DNA from: Bacteroidia bacterium | GTDB lineage: Bacteria; Bacteroidota; Bacteroidia; UKL13-3 | Direction of reading: 5' to 3' | DNA length: 64,000 bases | Assembly (NCBI GenBank): GCA_019695215.1 | Contig: JAIBAK010000001.1 | Span: forward strand, 81,028-145,027 | Part shown: positions 17,532 to 25,986 of the stretch, piece after piece | How the letters are laid out: the number at the start of each line of letters is the position of its first letter | Numbering within the stretch: position 1 is the first letter of the stretch | Program-made: the position numbers and the translations under genes | The notes under the pieces: model-generated | The model's input: only the letters and a program-made list of their open reading frames with translations | Database searches by the model: none | Told to the model about the DNA's origin: nothing

Positions 17532-18962
17532 ATGATAAAGTTTAACAGAACAAAGATTGTTGCCACTATCGGGCCTGCGTCTTCAAGCATAGAGATGTTG
17601 CGTAAAATTATTGAACAGGGGGTTGATGTATGCCGGTTAAATTTTTCACATGGCAGTTATGACGATCACTTAAAGGTAATAGAAAACATTAATAAGGTAA
17701 ATGAAGAGCTGGATAGTCCGGCTTGTATTCTTCTCGATTTGCAGGGACCAAAATTACGAATTGGAGAAGTGGCAGCCGGAGGGATTCATTTAACCTCCGG
17801 AGAGACAATTGAAGTTACCACCGAGAAAATGATTGGTACCGCTCAGTTATTATCTGTTGATTTTCCGCACCTGCCCGTAGATATTAATGAAGGAGAACGC
17901 ATTTTATTAGATGACGGTAAAATTGAATTATTGGTGCTGGAAACCGACAGAAAAAAGAAAATCAAGGCAAAGGTAATTTATGGCGGAGTCCTTACTTCAA
18001 AAAAAGGATTCAATTTGCCTGATACCAAGCTGTCGATTCCAAGTCTGACAGAAAAAGATAAACGTGATTTAGAATTCGGCCTTCAGCATGGAGTTGATTG
18101 GGTGGGTTTATCTTTTGTGCGAAAAGCCGATGACATTATTGAACTGAAACAGCTCATAAAACAACATGGCAGCGATGCATATGTGGTGGCTAAAATAGAA
18201 AAGCCCGAAGCCGTGCGCAATCTGGAAGAAATTCTTCAGGTTACCGATGCTGCCATGGTGGCCAGAGGTGATTTGGGTGTGGAAATGCCAATGGAAGACG
18301 TACCAATTATTCAAAAACGCATTGTAAAGCGCGGGTTAGAACTTTCGAAACCGGTAATTATTGCTACCCAAATGATGGAAAGTATGATTACCAATCCCAA
18401 TCCAACCCGTGCCGAAGCAAATGATGTGGCCAATGCTGTAATGGATGGTGCCGATGCCGTGATGCTAAGTGCCGAAACATCGGTTGGACAATATCCGGTA
18501 AAAGTGGTGGAAGCCATGCAGCGCATTATTGCCAATGTGGAAGAAAATACCAATGCTCCTTTTTTTAAAGGAAAACGACCCGATGATAATTCGCCAACTT
18601 TTATGTCGGACGAAGTGTGTTTCACGGCAGTTCGTATGTCTGATCACTTAAATGCAAATGCCATTACCGGACTCACGCAATCGGGGTACACCGGATTTAA
18701 AATTGCCAGCTTCAGGCCCAAAGCACATATTTATATTTTTACTGCCAATAAACGATTGCTCACCCGAATGAATCTGGTGTGGGGAGTGAGAAGTTTCTAT
18801 TACAATAAAATGGTATCAACCGATGAAACCTTCAATGATATCAATCAGGGATTAAAAAAACAGGGACTGGTTGCTAAAGGGGAAGTGGTAATTAATACGG
18901 CCAGTATGCCAATTCACGAACGGTTGCGCACCAATAGTTTAAAAATTACGGTTATTGACTAA
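17532..18962 (+). CDS. pyk: Pyruvate kinase
   Basis: Last step of glycolysis: transfers phosphate from phosphoenolpyruvate to ADP (cytoplasm). The N-terminal RTKIVATIGPASSS, LNFSHG, the ILLDLQGPKLRIG substrate loop, the B-domain insert, the active-site VAKIEKPEA and VARGDLGVEMP, and IATQMMESMI are all present in order; a C-terminal allosteric-type domain covers about 355-476. 476 aa is usual. It sits between the IPExxxVDY gene (1-nt gap) and DUF2480 (5-nt gap), so the three are one operon. Confidence 0.97.
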   Translation: MIKFNRTKIVATIGPASSSIEMLRKIIEQGVDVCRLNFSHGSYDDHLKVIENINKVNEELDSPACILLDLQGPKLRIGEVAAGGIHLTSGETIEVTTEKMIGTAQLLSVDFPHLPVDINEGERILLDDGKIELLVLETDRKKKIKAKVIYGGVLTSKKGFNLPDTKLSIPSLTEKDKRDLEFGLQHGVDWVGLSFVRKADDIIELKQLIKQHGSDAYVVAKIEKPEAVRNLEEILQVTDAAMVARGDLGVEMPMEDVPIIQKRIVKRGLELSKPVIIATQMMESMITNPNPTRAEANDVANAVMDGADAVMLSAETSVGQYPVKVVEAMQRIIANVEENTNAPFFKGKRPDDNSPTFMSDEVCFTAVRMSDHLNANAITGLTQSGYTGFKIASFRPKAHIYIFTANKRLLTRMNLVWGVRSFYYNKMVSTDETFNDINQGLKKQGLVAKGEVVINTASMPIHERLRTNSLKITVID

Positions 18963-18967
18963 GTACT

Positions 18968-19474
18968 ATGGGCGATGAACTGGTAAATAAAGTAGCGGCA
19001 AGTAATCTTGTTTCTATCGATTTGGAAGAATTTGCCGATAAACATCCGGTGGCCGAACTTGACATTCGCATGCAATTGGTAAACGGATTATTGCTTCGCG
19101 AAAAAGATTTCAGGGAGTTTATTTCTTCACATAACTGGGAACAGTACAAAAATGCCAATGTGGCTGTTTATTGCAGTACCGATGCCATTATTCCTAAATG
19201 GGCTTTTATGCTGGTGGCACAGGCGCTGCAGCCTTTTGCAAGTATGGTTGTTTTCGGCACCCGGGAGGTGCTCGAAACTGTTTTGTTTCAACAGGCCCTT
19301 TCCAAAATTAATCCGGAAGATTACCGTGACAAACGCATTGTAGTAAAAGGATGCGGAGACAAAGAGGTTCCTGTTGCAGCTTATGTTGAAATTACGCGCC
19401 TTCTTACTCCTGTTGCAAAAAGCATTATGTACGGAGAACCCTGTTCAACCGTGCCGGTTTTTAAACGTAAATAA
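18968..19474 (+). CDS. DUF2480 family protein
   Basis: 168-aa cytoplasmic protein, read as DUF2480, a Bacteroidota family without assigned function. Landmarks are the start LVNKVAASNLVSIDLEEF, the WEQYKNANVAVYCSTDAIIPKWA segment, and a Cys-containing end VVKGCGDKEVP and GEPCSTVPVFKRK. Two Cys near the C-terminus (in KGCGDK and GEPCST) could bind metal or a cofactor, which is inference. It starts 5 nt after pyk in the same operon. Confidence 0.82.
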   Translation: MGDELVNKVAASNLVSIDLEEFADKHPVAELDIRMQLVNGLLLREKDFREFISSHNWEQYKNANVAVYCSTDAIIPKWAFMLVAQALQPFASMVVFGTREVLETVLFQQALSKINPEDYRDKRIVVKGCGDKEVPVAAYVEITRLLTPVAKSIMYGEPCSTVPVFKRK

Positions 19475-19555
19475 TTTTCGGGTTTCACAGGTATGATTTT
19501 AATCAGCGCAAACTGTGGAATATTATTCAATAAATTCGCATAAAAATTTTATCAT

Positions 19556-21082
19556 ATGAATCAGCAACTAAAAGATTCGTTATACGAGCTCATTGTTCAA
19601 ACCTCCACCAATCTTCCTTCAGATGTTAGGTATGCTGTGGCCAATGCCTACAAAAAGGAAGACAAGGGAACCCAATCGGGGCTGGCATTAGATACCATTG
19701 CTAAAAACATTGATATGGCCTGCAGCAATACAGGGCCTATATGCCAGGATACGGGGATGCCTACTTTTGAAATTCACACTCCCGTGAGTACCGATCAGAT
19801 TGAAATGGAAGAAGCTATTATTGAAATGGTGGCCAAAGCTACTAAAGATGGTAAACTGCGAACCAATTCGGTTGACCCGATAGATGGTAAAAACACAGGT
19901 ACCAATATAGGCCCGGGAACACCGGTAATTCATTTTAAACAATGGAGAAAAGACTATATCGAAGTACGTCTGATTTTAAAAGGCGGAGGATGCGAAAATA
20001 AAAATATTCAGTACTCCGTACCATGTGAGCTGGAACATTTAGGAAAAGCCAACCGTGATCTGGACGGCATTCGTAAGTGTATTATGCATGCGGTGTGGCA
20101 GGCACAGGGACAAGGATGCTCAGCAGGGTTTATTGGTGTGGGTATTGGTGGCGACCGAACTTCGGGTTATGCGCTGGCAAAGGAGCAACTTTTTCGTAGA
20201 GTAGATGATACGAATTCTGATCCGGTATTAGCCGATTTGGAAAGGTATATCATGGAAAACTCCAATAAACTCGAAATAGGAACAATGGGATTTGGCGGAG
20301 GCCTTACACTTTTAGGTTGCAAAATCGGAAAGAACAACCGGCTGCCCGCTTCCTTTTTTGTATCGGTGGCCTACAATTGCTGGGCATACCGCAGATTGGG
20401 AATTAAAATGAATCCTGAAACTTTTGAAATTACCGAATGGGAATACCGGGATAAAGATGAAATCAAGAAGATTTACGAAGATTCCATTATTACATCATCC
20501 GTAAAAGTACATAAACTCACTCCTCCGGTAACCGAAAAGCAGATTCGCGAAATAAAGGCAGGGGATGTAATTGACCTGAACGGAATCATTTTTACCGGTC
20601 GCGATGCCATGCATCATCACATGCTGGAACATGATGCACCATTTGACCTGAATGGGGGAGTGATTTACCACTGCGGCCCCGTAATTAATAAAGACGATTC
20701 CGGTAAGTGGAAAATTACCGCAGCCGGGCCCACTACTTCCATCCGCGAGGAGCCTTATCAGGGAATCATTCTGAAGAAAACAGGTGCCCGCATTGTTATC
20801 GGTAAGGGTGGAATGGGTCCCAAAACACTTGCCGCCTGTAAAGAACACGGTGCAGTGTATTTGAATGCTATTGGCGGAGCAGCTCAATATTATGCCGAGT
20901 GTATTAAGGAAGTGGAAGATGGCGCCTGTTTGGAATTTGGAACTCCGGAGGCCATGTGGAAATTGCGGGTGGAAGGGTTTAAAGCTATTTGTACTATGGA
21001 TTCGCACGGCAATTCGCTGCATAAGGAAGTGCTCGAAAAATCGGGAAGTAAATTAGATCAGTTTGCCGATAAGGTTTATTAA
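19556..21082 (+). CDS. Fumarate hydratase, class I (iron-sulfur)
   Basis: Reversible hydration of fumarate to malate in the TCA cycle. It has the class I alpha and beta regions in one chain (508 aa): N-terminal PICQDTGMP with Cys63 as a likely [4Fe-4S] ligand, GGGCENKN, GIGGDRTSGYALAKEQLF, and in the C-terminal beta part GRDAMHHHML, YHCGPV, AAGPTTSIREE and VIGKGGMG. The oxygen-sensitive cluster distinguishes it from fumC-type enzymes. It has its own leader (81 nt after DUF2480, with a near-consensus TAAATTCG box) and is probably a single-gene unit. Confidence 0.95.
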   Translation: MNQQLKDSLYELIVQTSTNLPSDVRYAVANAYKKEDKGTQSGLALDTIAKNIDMACSNTGPICQDTGMPTFEIHTPVSTDQIEMEEAIIEMVAKATKDGKLRTNSVDPIDGKNTGTNIGPGTPVIHFKQWRKDYIEVRLILKGGGCENKNIQYSVPCELEHLGKANRDLDGIRKCIMHAVWQAQGQGCSAGFIGVGIGGDRTSGYALAKEQLFRRVDDTNSDPVLADLERYIMENSNKLEIGTMGFGGGLTLLGCKIGKNNRLPASFFVSVAYNCWAYRRLGIKMNPETFEITEWEYRDKDEIKKIYEDSIITSSVKVHKLTPPVTEKQIREIKAGDVIDLNGIIFTGRDAMHHHMLEHDAPFDLNGGVIYHCGPVINKDDSGKWKITAAGPTTSIREEPYQGIILKKTGARIVIGKGGMGPKTLAACKEHGAVYLNAIGGAAQYYAECIKEVEDGACLEFGTPEAMWKLRVEGFKAICTMDSHGNSLHKEVLEKSGSKLDQFADKVY

Positions 21083-21139
21083 ACCAATTCAATTCAGATA
21101 ATTTTGGCAGGGAGACCTTAAAGAATACAACAGCATTAA

Positions 21140-21601
21140 ATGGAGACATCACTCATTGATACGTGGGAGATAAACAATCGGATAAATCTTTATTTACTAA
21201 AGTCGGTAAAGGAGGAATACTTAACGGATGCTTTAGTATCAAAAGGGCGAAATACGGGTCAGCAGTTTGCTCATATGCACAATGTACGGTTGATGTGGTT
21301 AAAAGTGGCCAAACCCGAATTGATGGAGGTAGTAAGTAAGATTGAAAAAGAAGACAGGATAACAAAAGAGCTTCTTCATGATTCACTTACGGCAAGCACC
21401 AATGCCATGACTCAATTATTGCAGGAAGCTTTTATTAAGGGGAGGGTAAAAAATTTTAAACCACACCCGCAGGCCTTTTTAGGTTATTTAATAGCCCATG
21501 AAGCACACCATCGCGCTCAAATTATACTTGCACTGAAACAAAGCGGGCATCCTATTGATAAAAAAGTGCAATACGGATTGTGGGAGTGGGGAGTTAGATA
21601 A
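21140..21601 (+). CDS. DinB-family protein
   Basis: 153-aa four-helix-bundle protein of the DinB/YfiT superfamily. The metal-ligand His residues are at the usual places: one in QQFAHMHNVRLMW and a pair in AHEAHHRAQIILAL. Members are metal-dependent thiol-S-transferases or uncharacterised stress proteins. It is first of four same-strand genes (zinc ribbon, SRPBCC, AlkD-like) that look like a stress or detoxification set. The substrate is unknown. Confidence 0.85.
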   Translation: METSLIDTWEINNRINLYLLKSVKEEYLTDALVSKGRNTGQQFAHMHNVRLMWLKVAKPELMEVVSKIEKEDRITKELLHDSLTASTNAMTQLLQEAFIKGRVKNFKPHPQAFLGYLIAHEAHHRAQIILALKQSGHPIDKKVQYGLWEWGVR

Positions 21602-21682
21602 CAAAAAGATTTCTGCGAAAGTCAGCGCAATCTGCGGGAAAAAACAAATAATTCAAAAAGGTCAGAATTAATTTTTACGAGT
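21602..21682 (+). repeat. Possible intergenic repeat with CTGCG/CAGCG units
   Basis: Between 21611 and 21640 the sequence carries three short related words (CTGCG, CAGCG, CTGCGGG) spaced 4-5 nt apart. I recall similar strings between genes in other Bacteroidota genomes. Only one copy is seen in this window, so its status as a repeat is unproven. Confidence 0.25.
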
Positions 21683-21946
21683 ATGAGTTACAAAAATTGT
21701 CAGAGTTGCAGCATGCCGCTCAAAAAAGACCCAGCCGGTGGAGGTTCAAATGCCGATGGTTCAAAAAGTACCATGTATTGCAGCTATTGCTACGAGCATG
21801 GTAAGTTTAAACAGCCTGATATCACAGCTAAAGAAATGCAGGTATTTGTAAAAGGGAAACTGAAAGAAATGGGTTTCCCGGGTTTTCTGGCTTACTTTTT
21901 TACCATGGGAATTCCCAAACTCGAACGCTGGAAAAACAAAAAATAG
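21683..21946 (+). CDS. Small zinc-ribbon protein
   Basis: 87 aa. Four Cys in a ribbon pattern, CQSCSMP near the start and YCSYCYEHGKF about 25 residues later, would bind one Zn2+. It matches the putative zinc-ribbon family of small bacterial proteins; the C-terminal half is helical and basic (KLERWKNKK). There is no catalytic motif. It starts 82 nt after the DinB gene and ends 3 nt before the SRPBCC gene, so it is co-transcribed at least with the latter. A role in detoxification or regulation is inference. Confidence 0.82.
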   Translation: MSYKNCQSCSMPLKKDPAGGGSNADGSKSTMYCSYCYEHGKFKQPDITAKEMQVFVKGKLKEMGFPGFLAYFFTMGIPKLERWKNKK

Positions 21947-21949
21947 CAG

Positions 21950-22378
21950 ATGACAAATAAATTTATTGCAAACATAAGCGGTAACCTACATGCAACGCCC
22001 GAGGAGGTGTGGAATGCATTGACCAATCCCGATATTATTGCACAATATTTTTTCGGTACTGAGGCAATTTCTGATTGGAAAGTGGGGAGCCCCCTGCATT
22101 TTAAAGGTGTTTGGGAGGGGAAAGCATACCTTGACAAAGGAACAATTCTAAAGTCAGAATTTGCCAGATTATTTGAATACGATTATATCAGTTCCTTCTC
22201 CGGTCTTGAAGACAAACCCGAGAATTATGCCATTATTACTTACCGGCTTTTCCCTGAGCAGGAGGGGACGCGCTTAGAAATAACTCAAACCAATATTGCT
22301 ACTGAAGAAATGCAGAAACACTCGGAGCAAAACTGGGGCTATATATTAACAAACCTGAAACAACTGCTGGAAAAATAA
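21950..22378 (+). CDS. SRPBCC / AHSA1-like domain protein
   Basis: 142-aa START-like fold protein of the AHSA1 (activator of Hsp90 ATPase homologue 1-like) group. Typical order: an opening strand ending ATPEEVWNALTNPD, the helix IIAQYFFG, the WKVGSPLHFKG strand, LFEYDYISSFSG, then TRLEITQTN and a long final helix. These proteins bind small hydrophobic ligands; the ligand here is unknown. It lies 3 nt after the zinc-ribbon gene and 12 nt before the AlkD-like gene. Confidence 0.88.
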   Translation: MTNKFIANISGNLHATPEEVWNALTNPDIIAQYFFGTEAISDWKVGSPLHFKGVWEGKAYLDKGTILKSEFARLFEYDYISSFSGLEDKPENYAIITYRLFPEQEGTRLEITQTNIATEEMQKHSEQNWGYILTNLKQLLEK

Positions 22379-22390
22379 TTTTACTTACTT

Positions 22391-23473
22391 ATGGCCGAAC
22401 CTCTGAAAAACTTGTACTCGCGCGACTTATTGATGCAATTAGCCGATGGCATTAAGAAGGAATATCCGGATTTTAACAAAAAGGCATTTCTATTATATGT
22501 TTTTGATGAGCATTGGGAGCAGCGCGAATTGAAACAACGAATGAGGCATATTACGCAAAAAATGCATCAGTTTCTGCCGGTTGATTATGCAAAGCAGGTT
22601 AAAATTCTTAAAAAAATTGCTCCTTCTTTCAGCGGATTTGTCGCTATCCTGTTCCCCGATTTTGTGGAAGTGTATGGATTGGAGTACCCGGATATTTCCA
22701 TTCCGGCTTTGGAGTTGTTTACGCAATACAGCAGCAGCGAGTTTGCGGTTCGCCCGTTCATTCTCAAATACAGGCAGCGCATGATTGAGCAGCATCTCAC
22801 ATGGGCACAACATAAAAATCATCACGTACGCAGGCTGGCAAGTGAGGGTATTCGACCACGTTTGCCCTGGGCAATGGCACTTCCTGTGTTTAAAAAAAAT
22901 CCGGATCCCATTTTTCCTGTACTTGAATTACTCAAAAACGACCCGAGTGAGTATGTGCGAAGAAGTGTGGCCAATAACCTGAACGATATTTCAAAAGATC
23001 ACCCGGATAAAGTACTTGCCATTGTGAAGGCATGGAAAGGAGTGAGCAAAGAGACAGATTGGATATTGAAACACGCAAGCCGCGGATTACTGAAAAAGGG
23101 ACATGTAGAGGCCTTGTCATCTTTTGGGATTAACCATAAAGCAAAGGCTGAGGTTAAAAATTTGCAGTTAAGCAAAACAAAATTGCATATCGGGGATGCT
23201 TTTGGTTTTACATTCAAAGTAAGGCTAATTGATAAAAAGGCACACAGCTTGAGACTGGAGTACAAAATTTATTTTGTTAAATCCAATGGAAAAACATCTC
23301 CCAAAATCTTTCAAATAGGAACCTATTCGGTACAGCCGGGAGAAACAGTTGATATAAGCCGCACCCATCGTTTTGCCAACCTGACTACGCGCAAACATTT
23401 TCCGGGACAACATACCCTTGCCATTGTGGTAAACGGAAAGGAGTATGTACAAAATAATTTTATCCTGAAATAG
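22391..23473 (+). CDS. AlkD-like DNA alkylation repair protein with C-terminal beta domain
   Basis: 360 aa. Residues about 1-235 are HEAT-like helical repeats of the AlkC/AlkD type, with landmarks FVEVYGLEYPDISIPALE, FAVRPFILKYRQRMIEQ, NHHVRRLASEGIRPRLPWA and DPSEYVRRSVANNLNDIS. AlkD enzymes remove N3- and N7-alkylpurines by base flipping-independent capture of the lesion. The last 110 residues (about 250-360) are different: beta-rich, beginning KLHIGDAFGFTFKVRL, and look like an immunoglobulin-like add-on. Last of the four-gene cluster. It could bind structured nucleic acid rather than excise bases. Confidence 0.83.
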   Translation: MAEPLKNLYSRDLLMQLADGIKKEYPDFNKKAFLLYVFDEHWEQRELKQRMRHITQKMHQFLPVDYAKQVKILKKIAPSFSGFVAILFPDFVEVYGLEYPDISIPALELFTQYSSSEFAVRPFILKYRQRMIEQHLTWAQHKNHHVRRLASEGIRPRLPWAMALPVFKKNPDPIFPVLELLKNDPSEYVRRSVANNLNDISKDHPDKVLAIVKAWKGVSKETDWILKHASRGLLKKGHVEALSSFGINHKAKAEVKNLQLSKTKLHIGDAFGFTFKVRLIDKKAHSLRLEYKIYFVKSNGKTSPKIFQIGTYSVQPGETVDISRTHRFANLTTRKHFPGQHTLAIVVNGKEYVQNNFILK

Positions 23474-23529
23474 GGAATTCCGGCTGATATTCTTCTGTAT
23501 TCCATAAATATTTCTATATTCGCCACTAC

Positions 23530-24786
23530 ATGGAATATATACAACTGGCCGCAGTTGCCGCCTGTGTTTTTTGGGCATTCAAAAAGAAGAAACTTACATA
23601 TTGGATTTTTGCCAGTTTGGCTGCCGGTGTGTTCATCGGGCTAAATTTTCCTTCACTTGGGCTTGAGTTAAAAATTTTCAGCGATATTTTTTTACGGCTC
23701 ATTAAAACCATTGTGGCTCCATTGCTTTTTGGAACACTGGTAGTGGGTATAGCCGGTCATTCAAATTTGAAACAGGTAGGCCGAATTGGAATAAAATCGT
23801 TAATCTATTTTGAAGTGGTTACCACGCTGGCTCTGGTAATTGGTCTGGTTGCAATCAACTTGTCGGGAGCCGGAACAGGAATTGATGTGAAGCCCGGTGA
23901 TGTGGCAGAGTTACCTCAGGTAAAACAATCGGCCAAAGATATTATTCTGCACACCTTTCCCGAGAATATTGCCAAGGCCATTGCCAACGGAGAAGTATTG
24001 CAGGTGGTAGTGTTTAGTATTTTGTTTGCGATGGGAGCTGCCTTAGTAGCTGAAGAGAAACGCAAAACAATGATTGCGTTTTGTGAAAGTTTATCGGAGG
24101 TTATGTTTAAATTTACTCACCTCATTATGTACGCAGCTCCTCTGGCTGTTGGAGGTGCTATAGCTTACACTATCGCAAAAAACGGAACCGAGGTGTTTGA
24201 TAATTTGTTAAAGTTGCTACTTACCCTTTACGGGGCACTGGTAGCTTTCATCTTTTTGGTATTATTACCCATTGCATGGCTGGCAAAAATTCCGGTTCGA
24301 AAATTTATCAATGCGGTTACCGAGCCCGTGTCCATTGCATTTGCAACAGCCAGTTCCGAGTCGGCCTTACCTAAAGCGATGCTGGCTATGGAAAAAATTG
24401 GTGTTCCGCGCAAAATAGTAGCCTTTGTTATACCTACCGGATATAGTTTTAATCTGGATGGGACCACGCTGTACCTCTCTCTTGCTTCTGTGTTTGTTGC
24501 TCAGGCTGCAAAGGTCCCTATGGACTGGTCGGCACAGTTATTAATGGTTTTTACTTTGATGTTAACCAGTAAGGGAGTAGCGGGGGTCCCCCGTGCCTCC
24601 CTGGTTATTCTGGCGGGTACCGTAGCATCCTTTAACCTGCCCTCCGAGCCGATTCTTATTATTATGGGAATTGATGCGCTGATGGATATGGGCCGAACGG
24701 CTGTGAATGTGGTGGGCAACTGCCTTGCTTCGGCAGTGGTGGCTAAATGGGAAGGTGAATGGAACGAAGAGGTAATGCCTGAATAA
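23530..24786 (+). CDS. Dicarboxylate/amino acid:cation symporter
   Basis: 418-aa inner-membrane carrier of the DAACS family (GltP/DctA). Hydrophobic helices alternate through the chain. The serine-rich re-entrant loop ASSESALP (about 274-281), the FNLDGTTLYLSLA helix and the second hairpin GVAGVPRASLVIL are characteristic. It takes up glutamate, aspartate or C4-dicarboxylates with H+ or Na+; the choice cannot be read here. A -7-like box TATATTCG ends 7 nt before the ATG, so the leader would be only a few nt. It converges on the acyltransferase with a 1-nt gap. Confidence 0.94.
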   Translation: MEYIQLAAVAACVFWAFKKKKLTYWIFASLAAGVFIGLNFPSLGLELKIFSDIFLRLIKTIVAPLLFGTLVVGIAGHSNLKQVGRIGIKSLIYFEVVTTLALVIGLVAINLSGAGTGIDVKPGDVAELPQVKQSAKDIILHTFPENIAKAIANGEVLQVVVFSILFAMGAALVAEEKRKTMIAFCESLSEVMFKFTHLIMYAAPLAVGGAIAYTIAKNGTEVFDNLLKLLLTLYGALVAFIFLVLLPIAWLAKIPVRKFINAVTEPVSIAFATASSESALPKAMLAMEKIGVPRKIVAFVIPTGYSFNLDGTTLYLSLASVFVAQAAKVPMDWSAQLLMVFTLMLTSKGVAGVPRASLVILAGTVASFNLPSEPILIIMGIDALMDMGRTAVNVVGNCLASAVVAKWEGEWNEEVMPE

Positions 24787-24787
24787 A

Positions 24788-25921
24788 TTAACGCGTTTGA
24801 ATATGCGAAAATCGCTGCTTTAGTTTTAAAAAGGGTGTTTCGAAATAGTGAAATGAAACATAACAAACAATATGTGTTAAAGACAGCGCAATCACACCTG
24901 CAAAAAGCGTGTTCAATACAATCTGATCTTTAAATAAATATTTTCCAAACCACTCATGCGAATAATCTATTGCCAGCGGATGAAGCATGTACATGCCATA
25001 GGTATATTTGCCCCATTTACTCAGAAAATCATTGCCCGAAAATTTCATTGTGCCTGCTGATGCATAACACTGATCCATGATGATGAAAGCAAAAAACGTA
25101 GTAGATAAAATGCGCTGAATTATAAGATACCATTCATCGGGTTGAATTGATTTTCCGAAGATGATTAGTAAAATTCCGGTGGTATAAATGACCACTCGCT
25201 CTGTGAAAGTGCGGGATTCAAAGAAGAAACGAAAGGCACTTTTATTAAAAGCGAGCCATGCAGTTAGTCCACCTAAGGCCAAATCATAAAAGTTGGCAAA
25301 AGTGTGGTAATACAATACATCGTAGCTGGCATGATGCTGTATCCTGAATGAAATGGAGAGCAGCATTACTGAAGGGAAAATCCATTTTGACCACCTGAAG
25401 GGGATAGCTAAAAATAACAATGGCCATATCAGGTAAAACTGTTCTTCAATAGCAACCGACCAACTTATACCTGCAGGATGAATGCCGCCTCCCGGAATGA
25501 GGTAAGCCATATTGGTGAGAAAATAAAAATACTTCCATTTTTCAGGAGTAAGCTGCGGAAACAAGGTGCCATGTTGAGGCGAATACACAAAAAAAGTAAA
25601 TAGCACCAGCGCAAAATATAAGGGCCAAATCCGAAGGGTTCTGCGCATATAAAATGCCGGGACATCAATTTTCCCGGTGCGTTGTTTTTCCAGCAGGAGG
25701 AGGTAGGTAATCAGAAATCCGCTCAGAACAAAAAAACAGGATACACCATATCCTCCAGCCCAGAAAAAAGCATTGGATAGTTTATTAAGCACATAGGATT
25801 TAGGGAAAAATGGCTCGAACGGAATAGAAAACGCATGCTGAATAAAAACCACGGCAAAGGCAATATACCTCAGCCCGTCAAGGTTGGGGAAGAATACTTT
25901 TTCGGTTATCGTTTTGTTCAA
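24788..25921 (-). CDS. Acyltransferase family 3 membrane protein
   Basis: 377-aa integral-membrane acyltransferase (OafA/NodX/ExoZ type), which O-acylates surface sugars or lipids. N-terminal FPNLDGLRYIAF with the family's RYIAF/xxVF pattern, followed by about ten membrane helices; the polar segment RRTLRIWPLYF and the SWSVAIEEQFYLIWP stretch are highly diagnostic. There is no ATG at the 5' end; the start must be the TTG at 25921, placed 20 nt after a perfect -7 box. Substrate unknown; no polysaccharide locus adjoins. Confidence 0.9.
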   Translation of the reverse strand: MNKTITEKVFFPNLDGLRYIAFAVVFIQHAFSIPFEPFFPKSYVLNKLSNAFFWAGGYGVSCFFVLSGFLITYLLLLEKQRTGKIDVPAFYMRRTLRIWPLYFALVLFTFFVYSPQHGTLFPQLTPEKWKYFYFLTNMAYLIPGGGIHPAGISWSVAIEEQFYLIWPLLFLAIPFRWSKWIFPSVMLLSISFRIQHHASYDVLYYHTFANFYDLALGGLTAWLAFNKSAFRFFFESRTFTERVVIYTTGILLIIFGKSIQPDEWYLIIQRILSTTFFAFIIMDQCYASAGTMKFSGNDFLSKWGKYTYGMYMLHPLAIDYSHEWFGKYLFKDQIVLNTLFAGVIALSLTHIVCYVSFHYFETPFLKLKQRFSHIQTR

Positions 25922-25941
25922 ATTATGCTTTTATGTGGCTT

Positions 25942-25949
25942 CAAAGATA
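25942..25949 (-). promoter_or_regulatory. -7 promoter box for the acyltransferase gene
   Basis: Minus strand reads TATCTTTG, a perfect TAnnTTTG, 20 nt before the TTG start. It supports that start. Confidence 0.5.
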
Positions 25950-25958
25950 GGTTTTCCT

Positions 25959-25966
25959 TACTTTTG
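25959..25966 (+). promoter_or_regulatory. -7 promoter box for aminopeptidase P gene
   Basis: TACTTTTG fits TAnnTTTG, 20 nt before the ATG at 25987, back-to-back with the acyltransferase promoter. Confidence 0.5.
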
Positions 25967-25986
25967 AATTTTAATCGTTATTTAAA

